From contig JAUXHQ010000074.1 of NCBI GenBank assembly GCA_030621455.1, positions 1 to 7,823 on the forward strand: 7,823 nt of DNA, given 5' to 3'. This document shows, piece after piece, positions 1 to 7,823 of this stretch. Source of the stretch: Deltaproteobacteria bacterium. Lineage in GTDB: Bacteria > Desulfobacterota > UBA8473. Position 1 is the first letter of the stretch. Every line of letters begins with the position of its first letter. Below the pieces are notes generated by a model that saw nothing but the letters and a program-made list of their open reading frames with translations, had not been told where the DNA came from and searched no databases. Both the position numbers and the translations under genes were made by a program.

Positions 1-1136
<1,136 letters not shown>

Positions 1137-2000
1137 TTACTTCAGTGCCTCAGAACCGCCTACAATATCCAACATATCTTTTGTAATAGTAGCCTGCCTC
1201 GCCTTATTAAAGGATAACGTCAAGTTGTCAATCAACTCACCTGCGTTCTTTGTGGCTGACTCCATGGCCATCATCCTCGCTGCCTGTTCGCTGGCCACGG
1301 ACTCCAATAACGCCTTGAATATTTGAACCTCAACGTATCTTGGGAGGATCTCCTGCAGTATCCTTTCCTCATCAGGTTCATAAATATATTCAACAACCGA
1401 CTCTTCTGTATCTACCTCCATAGGCCTAATTGGTAAAAGGGTCTCAACTGTCAACTCCTGCCTCATCATAGAAACAAACTTTGTGTACACCACACAGACC
1501 TCATCCACCTCTTTTTCAATGTACGAGTTCACGGTCTCCTTTCCAATTTCTGCGGCAAGACTATATTCTAAATCATTGAGGACGTCTATATACTCTTTGT
1601 GTTTTTTATCTTTTTTCTTCTTAAAGTAATCTCTCGCTTTTACACCGACCAAGACCAAAGAAGTCTCTGCTGACCTATCTTTATTCTCCCTTATGATCCC
1701 TTCAGCCCTGGATAAAACATTGTTATTAAAGGCACCACAAAGCCCCCGCTCCGCCGTAACGACTACCAACCTTACTCCCTTAACATCTCTTCTTTCAAGA
1801 AGTGGGTGAGCTTCCTCTCTCGTCCTCAGTGCGAGACTGCTCAACACTTCCATCATCCTTTCCGCATAGGGTCTGGCCTTCAATGCATTCTCCTGGGCCC
1901 TCCTCAGTTTGGCGGCAGCAACCAGCTGCATGGCACGCGTTATGGTCTGTGTGCTCTTGACGCTTACTATCCTTCTCTGTATGTCCCTTAATGTCGCCAT
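1137..2000 (-). CDS. atpG: F1 ATP synthase subunit gamma
   Basis: This encodes the central rotor shaft of F1, which turns inside the alpha3beta3 ring and couples c-ring rotation to catalysis. The 287-residue product is normal length. Its start (MATLRDIQRRIVSVKSTQTI, then TRAMQLVAAAKLRRAQ) and its end (about residues 258-287, with NLTLSFNKARQATIT and DIVGGSEAL) are the two helices that pair as the coiled-coil shaft and are the family's best conserved parts. The AERGLCGAFNNNV segment near 83-95 marks the Rossmann-like middle domain. A lysine-rich loop (KKKKDKKHK, about 127-135) is a mild peculiarity. The gene starts with ATG 14 bp after the alpha stop; a GAGAGG-like ribosome site sits about 10 bases before the ATG. 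Confidence 0.98.
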   Translation of the reverse strand: MATLRDIQRRIVSVKSTQTITRAMQLVAAAKLRRAQENALKARPYAERMMEVLSSLALRTREEAHPLLERRDVKGVRLVVVTAERGLCGAFNNNVLSRAEGIIRENKDRSAETSLVLVGVKARDYFKKKKDKKHKEYIDVLNDLEYSLAAEIGKETVNSYIEKEVDEVCVVYTKFVSMMRQELTVETLLPIRPMEVDTEESVVEYIYEPDEERILQEILPRYVEVQIFKALLESVASEQAARMMAMESATKNAGELIDNLTLSFNKARQATITKDMLDIVGGSEALK

Positions 2001-2014
2001 ATCAGCTCAACCTC

Positions 2015-3523
<1,509 letters not shown>

Positions 3524-4075
3524 TTAACCTTCTTCCCCCCTCACTATTGATCTTTTCACCTTTTCAAGCTGTGTCCTGATACTACCATCGAAGATAACAT
3601 TTCCCAACTTTGTTACTATCCCACCTATGATGGCCGGATCCTCCGCCACCTCGAGAATGACCTCTTTACCGGTAACTTTTTCAAAAGTCTCCTTAAGCTT
3701 AACAAGCGATTCGTCAGGCATGCTCTTTGCCACAATAACCTGAGCCCTAACCCTGCCTACAATCTCGTCAAGTAATTCCTCATACCTCTTTAAGATATGA
3801 GGAAGAAATTCTATCCTGTTCTTATCTATTAATAGACTCAGGAAATGTTCTACATCCTCCGAAATACCAAGGCGACTCATGACTTCCTTTAGTATCTCTT
3901 TTCTTTCCTTTCTTGGATATACAGAGCCATAAATGATATTTTTCAATTCCGGGTTCTCGTTTAAGGTCTCGTTTGTTTTTGTGAGTTCGGACTCGAACGT
4001 GTCACAACTATCTTCCTCTATCCCGATACTGATTAAAGCTTCCGCATATCTTCTCGTAATACTGCTACCTATCAA
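3524..4075 (-). CDS. atpH: F1 ATP synthase subunit delta (OSCP type)
   Basis: Delta caps the top of F1 and joins it to the b/b' peripheral stalk; one copy per complex. The 183-residue product has the N-terminal helical-bundle opening (SSITRRYAEALISIGIE) and the C-terminal signature DPAIIGGIVTKLGNVIFDGS followed by SIRTQLEKVKRSI, both typical. The start is a TTG at 4075-4073. It overlaps the TGA of the b gene by four bases (TTGA), and no in-frame ATG occurs before the middle of the protein, so TTG is the best start. A ribosome site AAGGTGG lies 10 bases upstream. The stop TAA abuts the alpha ATG in frame. The overlap and abutment suggest tight translational coupling. Confidence 0.96.
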   Translation of the reverse strand: MIGSSITRRYAEALISIGIEEDSCDTFESELTKTNETLNENPELKNIIYGSVYPRKERKEILKEVMSRLGISEDVEHFLSLLIDKNRIEFLPHILKRYEELLDEIVGRVRAQVIVAKSMPDESLVKLKETFEKVTGKEVILEVAEDPAIIGGIVTKLGNVIFDGSIRTQLEKVKRSIVRGEEG

Positions 4076-4557
4076 TTTAACTGTACCACCTTTTCTATAT
4101 ATTCCTCAACAATCTGTTGCTGGTCCTCGTTCGTTAGCCTCTTCTTTATGAGATTCTCCGCCATTTCTACAATCGATTCTGCATACTCCTCCCTAATCAT
4201 AGCCCTGGCCTTTATCACCTCCTGTTCAATGGCCCGGGTGGCCTGTTCCCTTATCTTTTCGGCATCTTTTCTGGCATTCTCTATTATTTTCTCTTTTTCA
4301 GCCAACCCTTCATCCTTAAATAAATCCGTCATCTTTTCTATCTCTTTATCTATATTTTCCAGTCTTACCCTTAACTCCTCATACCTCCTTTCGGCCTCTC
4401 TCTTTGTCCTATTAGCTTCTTCTATCTCGTTACGTATAGATAAACTTCTGTTATTAAAAAAAGTCCTAATAAGACCGGCAAGAAGTTTATATAAAATCAC
4501 TACTAAAATTATGAAGTTCGTCGCCTTCCAGACGAGACTCCAAACCTCCTTATCCAT
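4072..4557 (-). CDS. atpF: ATP synthase F0 subunit b (peripheral stalk)
   Basis: This is the second of two adjacent b-type stator subunits. The 161-residue product has one N-terminal membrane helix (about residues 6-31, WSLVWKATNFIILVVILYKL and on), then a long charged helix rich in Glu, Lys and Arg that would form the dimeric coiled-coil stalk reaching delta. The ATG at 4557-4555 overlaps the b' stop by one base (TAATG), and AAGGAG lies about 9 bases upstream inside the b' gene. The pairing with a different b-like gene just upstream suggests a b/b' heterodimer, as in cyanobacteria, chloroplasts and several proteobacterial groups. Assignment of b versus b' follows gene order (b' first) and is the less certain part. 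Confidence 0.93.
   Translation of the reverse strand: MDKEVWSLVWKATNFIILVVILYKLLAGLIRTFFNNRSLSIRNEIEEANRTKREAERRYEELRVRLENIDKEIEKMTDLFKDEGLAEKEKIIENARKDAEKIREQATRAIEQEVIKARAMIREEYAESIVEMAENLIKKRLTNEDQQQIVEEYIEKVVQLN
4086..4092 (-). promoter_or_regulatory. Ribosome binding site deciding the atpH TTG start
   Basis: On the minus strand this reads AAGGTGG, one base off the ideal AAGGAGG, with a 10-base spacer to the TTG at 4075. It lies inside the last codons of the b gene and supports TTG initiation of delta. Confidence 0.55.
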
Positions 4558-4985
4558 TACTTGACTCTCCTTCCCAAAACTTTTTCTGCGATACTCCGAG
4601 AAATATCTTCAGCCTGTTTCTCCATCTCCGTCTTTACTTTTTTTACATCTTCGTATATTCCTCCCTTCTTCTCTTCTATAATATCTTTTGTCTCTTTTGT
4701 CACAGCGCTTACCATGCTCTTCTCTTCATCCAAGCCCTCTTTCTTCAGTGCGTTCTTTATCTCCATCGACTTGACCCTTGCCTCTTTAAGTCTTTCTTCA
4801 TATTCTTCTGTTCTTCTTTCTACCTCTTCTTCCATTTCTTGAGCCGTTTTCTTCAACCCCTCAGTCTTCTCCACCCTCTCATCCAATACATTTAGAATAG
4901 GTCTGAAAAAAAACCTCGTAAGCACCCACATGAATGTAAGAAACGCTGCAAGTTGAAGAACAAATGTAAAATTTAATTCTAACAA
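4557..4985 (-). CDS. atpF': ATP synthase F0 subunit b' (second b-type stator)
   Basis: A 142-residue b-like protein: a short amphipathic start, one membrane helix (about residues 5-25, FTFVLQLAAFLTFMWVLTRF), the FFFRPIL turn at the membrane exit, then a charged alpha-helical coiled coil to the end (SIAEKVLGRRVK). It is shorter than the b protein encoded next to it and differs in sequence, as expected of b' in a heterodimeric peripheral stalk. The start is TTG at 4985-4983, fixed by a perfect AAGGAGG eight bases upstream and by a stop codon (the bactofilin TAA) directly in front in the same frame. No a (atpB) or c (atpE) gene precedes it, so the membrane rotor and proton channel are encoded elsewhere. 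Confidence 0.93.
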   Translation of the reverse strand: MLELNFTFVLQLAAFLTFMWVLTRFFFRPILNVLDERVEKTEGLKKTAQEMEEEVERRTEEYEERLKEARVKSMEIKNALKKEGLDEEKSMVSAVTKETKDIIEEKKGGIYEDVKKVKTEMEKQAEDISRSIAEKVLGRRVK

Positions 4986-5420
4986 TTATAAAACCTCCTT
5001 TCTCTTAATCCTCCCGTTTTTTTCCTGTAACTTCTCTACTACTGCCATTTTTTCTCCACTACCCTTATTTGATCCCATCTGACAGTTTCCTTCAAATATG
5101 ACTCCTTCATTAACAACTAATACAGGAGCATTTATATTACCATAAAGTTTCCCCGGAGGATATAGTTCTATCCTGCTCTTGGCATCTATATTCCCACTCA
5201 CGCTTCCACTGATTACTATGGTATCAACCTTTATTTCTGCATTTATCACCGCAGTCTCCCCGATGATAAGATTCCCGCTACTAAAAATCTCCCCTGAAAA
5301 TTTTCCGTCCATCCTAACTGCACCGTTAAAGACCAGCTTCCCCGCAAACTCAGTACCCTGTCCCAAGAAAGCATTTATCTCTTTTTCCGAACCAATCTTC
5401 CGGGTGTCTTTTTTCTTCAT
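4986..5420 (-). CDS. Bactofilin (polymer-forming cytoskeletal protein, DUF583)
   Basis: Bactofilins polymerise without nucleotide into membrane-associated filaments that scaffold cell-wall enzymes, polarity factors or, in Myxococcus, the ParABS segregation machinery. The 144-residue product has a basic N-terminal tail (MKKKDTRKIGSEKE), a core at about 16-113 made of short repeats with regularly spaced Gly and Val/Ile (for example FNGAVRMDGKFSGEI, then VISGSVSGNIDAKSRIELYP) that fits the family's beta-helix, and a basic C-terminal tail (about 114-144, with GRIKRKEVL). I see no hydrophobic membrane-targeting motif at the N-terminus. The ATG at 5420 has AAGGGG about 11 bases upstream. It starts 43 bp after dnaN and ends directly against b' in the same frame. 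Its place in front of the ATP synthase genes recalls Geobacter-type operons; a role linked to replication or segregation is only an inference from position. Confidence 0.92.
   Translation of the reverse strand: MKKKDTRKIGSEKEINAFLGQGTEFAGKLVFNGAVRMDGKFSGEIFSSGNLIIGETAVINAEIKVDTIVISGSVSGNIDAKSRIELYPPGKLYGNINAPVLVVNEGVIFEGNCQMGSNKGSGEKMAVVEKLQEKNGRIKRKEVL
4994..5000 (-). promoter_or_regulatory. Strong ribosome binding site for the b' TTG start
   Basis: The minus strand reads AAGGAGG with an 8-base spacer (TTTTATAA) to the TTG. The site lies within the last bactofilin codons, and the spacer contains the bactofilin stop. It is the main evidence that b' is initiated independently at TTG. Confidence 0.8.
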
Positions 5421-5463
5421 CTCTTAATATGCCCCTTTCTCCTAAAAACACTCTTCTTGGTTC

Positions 5464-6612
5464 TTAAGTCCTGATAGGCATAATTACACACTTATGATTT
5501 TGTCCATCCGACCTTTTCAGTACAGCACCGCTTTCGGAATCCTTAAATTCAATTAACACATCCTCCCCGCCTAATACACCTAGCGCCTCAATAAAGTAAG
5601 CGGCATTGAATGTTACAGTCAAATCATCACCATGATAATCCAAGTCTATCTCATCGTAGGCCTCACCATAGTCCGAACTACTGGCTCTCATTTCCATCTT
5701 ACCCGTACTGTGGTTTTTAGCAGAACCTCCGGATATAGAGAACCTAACTACTTTCGATCCCTCTCCTGAAAGCAAAGATACCCTTTTTAACGAACTCAGG
5801 AATCTTTTTCTATTAACACTAAGACTCTTGTCGGTATCCTTTGGTATGAAGACCGTGTAATCAGGAAATTCACTATCCACCAATCTCATTACCATCGACA
5901 GGTTACCCATCTTAAAAATACCGTTATTCCCTCTAAATCCAAATAAAACCCTCTCTTCCTCTTTTTCCTCTTCCAATATCCTCTTTAGCTCATTGAGTCC
6001 TTTCTTCGGAAACACAACTCCTTTATCGAGTTTAAGCTTCTCACTCTCCTCATTCTCCTCTTCTACTATTGAAAGCCTGTGCCCATCAGTACAGACCATT
6101 CTGATCGCCTTGCCATCTTTTTCAAAAAAAACCCCATTAATATTACGCATCTTATCATCAATAGAAGCTGCAAAGACTGTTTTTCTTATCATCTCTCTTA
6201 TCTTCTTTGAGCCTATGGGATACAGATCAACATCTTCGTATACAGGTAAAGCAGGATATTCTTCAGGGTCCATGTTATTAATGTTAAAAACCGCATTTCC
6301 GCATGACATCACTATGGAACTACCACCTTCTGAAGATTCGTTTAAACAGAAAGATACCTTTTCTCCTGACAATTCCCTGACAATTTCCAATACCTTCTTA
6401 CCTGGTAATGTGATCTTTCCGTCTTCGAGTACTTCAACCATGCAACTACCATGTATCCCAACCTGCAGATCAGTGGCAGTATAATCCATTCTCGCCGCGT
6501 TTACTTCTATCAAAATAGTCTCCAAGACCGGTTTTAGAATTTTTTTCTCAATAATACCTTGAGTCTTTAAGAGAGTTTTCAACAGATCTGTTCTATTAAT
6601 TATAAATTTCAT
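5464..6612 (-). CDS. dnaN: DNA polymerase III beta sliding clamp
   Basis: The beta clamp is a ring-shaped dimer that encircles DNA and holds the replicative polymerase and repair partners. The product is 382 residues, slightly longer than the common 366-378. Seen are the typical start (MKFIINRTDLLKTLLKTQ), the PEEYPALP segment at 116-123, TDGHRLS at 175-181 and LVDSEFPDY at 244-252 of the partner-binding pocket region, and the C-terminal VIMPIRT, matching the usual MPMR/MPIR ending. A small polar insertion (about 295-306, GGSAKNHSTGKM) probably accounts for the extra length. The ATG at 6612 is the expected start, but no Shine-Dalgarno sequence precedes it: a trinucleotide repeat and TATAAATA occupy that place. 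It follows dnaA as in most bacteria, but recF and gyrB do not follow. Confidence 0.98.
   Translation of the reverse strand: MKFIINRTDLLKTLLKTQGIIEKKILKPVLETILIEVNAARMDYTATDLQVGIHGSCMVEVLEDGKITLPGKKVLEIVRELSGEKVSFCLNESSEGGSSIVMSCGNAVFNINNMDPEEYPALPVYEDVDLYPIGSKKIREMIRKTVFAASIDDKMRNINGVFFEKDGKAIRMVCTDGHRLSIVEEENEESEKLKLDKGVVFPKKGLNELKRILEEEKEEERVLFGFRGNNGIFKMGNLSMVMRLVDSEFPDYTVFIPKDTDKSLSVNRKRFLSSLKRVSLLSGEGSKVVRFSISGGSAKNHSTGKMEMRASSSDYGEAYDEIDLDYHGDDLTVTFNAAYFIEALGVLGGEDVLIEFKDSESGAVLKRSDGQNHKCVIMPIRT
6576..6584 (+). other. DnaA-box-like 9-mer within the dnaN start region
   Basis: TTTTCAACA matches the consensus TTATCCACA at seven of nine positions. It lies inside dnaN codons 10-13, about 35 bp from the TAC repeat. 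It touches a 12-bp perfect palindrome AACAGATCTGTT (6581-6592) and the 13-mer at 6585-6597. A seven-of-nine match is weak alone; position is what makes it worth recording. Confidence 0.3.
6585..6597 (+). other. 13-mer matching an E. coli oriC unwinding 13-mer
   Basis: The plus strand reads GATCTGTTCTATT, which as I recall equals the middle AT-rich 13-mer of the E. coli oriC unwinding region. It lies in dnaN codons for Asn-Arg-Thr-Asp, so chance or codon choice can explain it. AT-rich sequence follows up to the TAC repeat. Confidence 0.3.
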
Positions 6613-6731
6613 TATTTATACTACTACTACTACTACTACTACTAATAGTAACATCTGTTAATTTGTTGATACCTTAAATAAGATAAGAACTTTAAATACA
6701 AATTTCCTGTTCATAAAAAGTAAAGAACGAT
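6613..6731. other. AT-rich dnaA-dnaN spacer, candidate replication origin (unwinding region)
   Basis: This 119-bp spacer has 28 G or C by hand count, about 24%, far below the flanking genes. It holds the TAC repeat (6619-6642), two near-identical AT-rich 10-mers ACYTTAAATA (6671-6680 and 6689-6698), and two DnaA-box-like 9-mers on the minus strand, GTATCAACA (6672-6664) and TTATGAACA (6716-6708), each seven of nine to TTATCCACA. Plus-strand GC skew changes sign across it. dnaA-dnaN spacers are origins in several bacteria. No perfect DnaA box is present, so the call is a proposal. I see no convincing terminator for dnaA and no clear promoter for dnaN; weak -10-like AT hexamers are expected by composition. 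Confidence 0.5.
6619..6642. repeat. Perfect trinucleotide repeat, eight TAC units (TAG/GTA on the minus strand)
   Basis: Eight uninterrupted TAC units are followed by TAATAGTAA. On the coding (minus) strand the tract reads as successive TAG triplets and ends 6 bases before the dnaN ATG. TAG read 5' to 3' is the 3'-GAT-5' unit of DnaA-trio elements, which in origins such as that of Bacillus subtilis guide DnaA onto single-stranded DNA. It may also be a plain microsatellite. Confidence 0.9.
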
Positions 6732-7823
6732 CTAATCTATTTCGAGATTCTTTTTTACAGATTTAACGGCATCTCTAACAGAGTCATCTGAATCTATAAG
6801 TTTTTCAATCTTATTTACTGCATAGATAACTGTTGAGTGATCTTTTCCTCCGAAAGATGCTCCGATTTCAGGAAAAGAGAATTTGGTCAGTTTTCTTGAT
6901 AAGTACATAGCTATCTGCCGTGGTAGTATAATTGCCTTCAGCTTTCTAGCGGAGTTCAAATCACTGACTGTAACATTCGGGAATAGATCGGCAACAGCTT
7001 TCTGTATGTTTTCGATGGTGATATTTTTGCATTTACTTACATAAATATCTTTTAAAACTTCCTGCGCAATCTCAAGATTAAGTTCAGTTTCAGCAAGAGA
7101 AGCAAAAGCTGTTACCCTTATGAGTAACCCTTCCAATTCTCTGATATTAGATTTCATATGTGAGGCAAGATAGAGCGCAACATCATCAGGAAGCAGTATA
7201 TTATTGGAACTGGCTTTACTTTTAAGTATAGCTATTTTTGTTTCTGTCTCTGGTGTTTGTATGTCCGCGATTAAACCACACTGGAATCTTGATCTTAGTC
7301 TCTCTTCCAGGGATGGTATCTCCTCCGGAAATTTATCACTGGTTAAAACTATCTGTTTTTGAGATTGGTATAGCGAATTGAAGGTATGAAAGAATTCTTC
7401 TTGGGTTCTTTCTTTACCCGCGATGAACTGAATATCGTCTATGAGTAAAAGGTCAACTCTTCTAAATCTTTCTCTAAAGCGAGGCATTTTATCATAACGA
7501 ATAGAATTAATCAACTCATTCATAAAATTTTCTGAGCTAATGTAACATATTTTTGTGTCCATATCTGTGACATGGTTACCTATGGCATTAAGTAGGTGTG
7601 TTTTTCCAAGACCAACTCCTCCATATATAAACAGCGGGTTGTAACTTATAGCAGGTTTGTTAGCAACGGCAAGGGATGCGGCGTGTGCAAACTGGTTGCT
7701 GTTCCCAACAACGAAGTTTTTAAAAGAATAGTTTGGGTTTAAGGGATCTCCTACTGATGAATTTGTCACTGGCGGTGATTTTTGTGGGCCAGGCACAGCA
7801 TTAGTTGGAGTGTATGGTTCTCC
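6732..7823 (-). CDS. dnaA: Chromosomal replication initiator DnaA, partial (N-terminus beyond the right edge)
   Basis: DnaA is the AAA+ ATPase that binds origin boxes, melts the origin and helps load the helicase. The frame is open to the window edge: nine more codons (GEPYTPTNA, then the GTG at 7796-7794) precede the first apparent start, so the gene extends off-window. About 363 residues are visible of a usual 440-460; domain I and part of linker II are missing. Counting from the GTG: conserved NPNYSFKNFVVGNSN at 20-34, Walker A GGVGLGKT at 59-66, Walker B LLLIDD at 116-121, RLRSRF at 167-171 and on with the arginine finger, sensor 2 NIRELEG near 217-223, and domain IV with PRQIAMYL at 292-299 and the DnaA signature DHSTVIYAVNKIE at 319-331. 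The TAG stop is at 6734-6732. Its coding strand has C slightly above G, unlike all other genes here, as if it lay on the other side of the origin. Confidence 0.97.
   Translation of the reverse strand, partial: GEPYTPTNAVPGPQKSPPVTNSSVGDPLNPNYSFKNFVVGNSNQFAHAASLAVANKPAISYNPLFIYGGVGLGKTHLLNAIGNHVTDMDTKICYISSENFMNELINSIRYDKMPRFRERFRRVDLLLIDDIQFIAGKERTQEEFFHTFNSLYQSQKQIVLTSDKFPEEIPSLEERLRSRFQCGLIADIQTPETETKIAILKSKASSNNILLPDDVALYLASHMKSNIRELEGLLIRVTAFASLAETELNLEIAQEVLKDIYVSKCKNITIENIQKAVADLFPNVTVSDLNSARKLKAIILPRQIAMYLSRKLTKFSFPEIGASFGGKDHSTVIYAVNKIEKLIDSDDSVRDAVKSVKKNLEID

Noticed and set aside
1580..1625. Lysine-rich loop in the gamma subunit as a possible frameshift artefact
   Set aside because: The frame resumes normal gamma sequence on both sides and total length is normal, so it is a surface loop variation.
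5421..5463. A promoter or terminator between dnaN and the bactofilin
   Set aside because: The 43-bp gap shows a purine-rich ribosome-site region but no hairpin and no convincing -35/-10 pair.
5993..6484. A 163-codon plus-strand open frame with many Ser, Leu and Phe residues
   Set aside because: It is fully antisense to dnaN. The Ser/Leu/Phe richness is the complement of Glu/Lys/Arg-rich codons rather than a signal peptide or membrane protein.
6619..6642. The triplet tract as a CRISPR or transposon-associated repeat
   Set aside because: There are no spacers, the units are contiguous 3-mers, and no inverted ends or transposase lie nearby.
6613..6731. A rho-independent terminator after dnaA
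   Set aside because: Only very short pairings (for example GTTC with GAAC) occur and no GC-rich stem followed by a T run is seen on the minus strand.
6925..6945. Leu instead of Arg before PRQ in DnaA domain IV, considered as a changed DNA-contact residue
   Set aside because: From memory this position varies between DnaA families (Phe in Bacillus), so it does not by itself indicate altered box recognition.
7794..7796. GTG at 7796 as the dnaA start
   Set aside because: The frame continues upstream without a stop to the window edge, and the visible protein lacks domain I and is about 80-100 residues short. The GTG lies in the domain II linker.

Overview
The window is a single run of minus-strand genes. 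Read in the direction of transcription (right to left) it holds dnaA (5' end cut by the window edge), dnaN, a bactofilin, and then the ATP synthase genes for b', b, delta, alpha, gamma and beta (beta cut at the left edge). No plus-strand gene, RNA gene, mobile element or CRISPR array is supported.

The organism looks like a Gram-negative-type bacterium related to the Desulfobacterota (former Deltaproteobacteria) or a neighbouring phylum such as Nitrospirota. The reasons are two different b-type stator subunits side by side, an F1-plus-stator operon that lacks the a and c subunits at its head, and a bactofilin directly in front of the b' gene. From memory, that last arrangement occurs in Geobacter-type genomes, where parA-parB-bactofilin lead into the ATP synthase genes. 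Hand counts give about 37% G+C in dnaA and about 42% in part of dnaN. Taxonomy is an inference from gene order and protein style, not from a search.

Layout: 1-1109 beta subunit (369 codons visible, C-terminus missing); 1137-2000 gamma; 2015-3523 alpha; 3524-4075 delta; 4072-4557 b; 4557-4985 b'; 4986-5420 bactofilin; 5464-6612 beta sliding clamp; 6613-6731 an AT-rich spacer; 6732-7823 DnaA. Gaps between dnaN and the left edge are 43 bp or less, so dnaN through atpD may be transcribed together. DnaA opens the origin and the clamp tethers the replicative polymerase. The bactofilin forms a membrane-associated cytoskeletal filament. The ATP synthase genes encode F1 and its peripheral stalk; a, c and epsilon must lie outside the window.

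The most interesting stretch is the 119-bp dnaA-dnaN spacer with the first codons of dnaN. It is about 24% G+C, carries eight uninterrupted TAC units (TAG/GTA on the coding strand, resembling DnaA-trios), lies next to degenerate DnaA-box-like sites and a 13-mer that matches an E. coli oriC 13-mer from memory, and sits where plus-strand GC skew changes from strongly negative (dnaN and leftward) to slightly positive (dnaA). I propose it as the replication origin. The genes themselves are conventional; the gene order, the junctions and this spacer are what deserve a second look.
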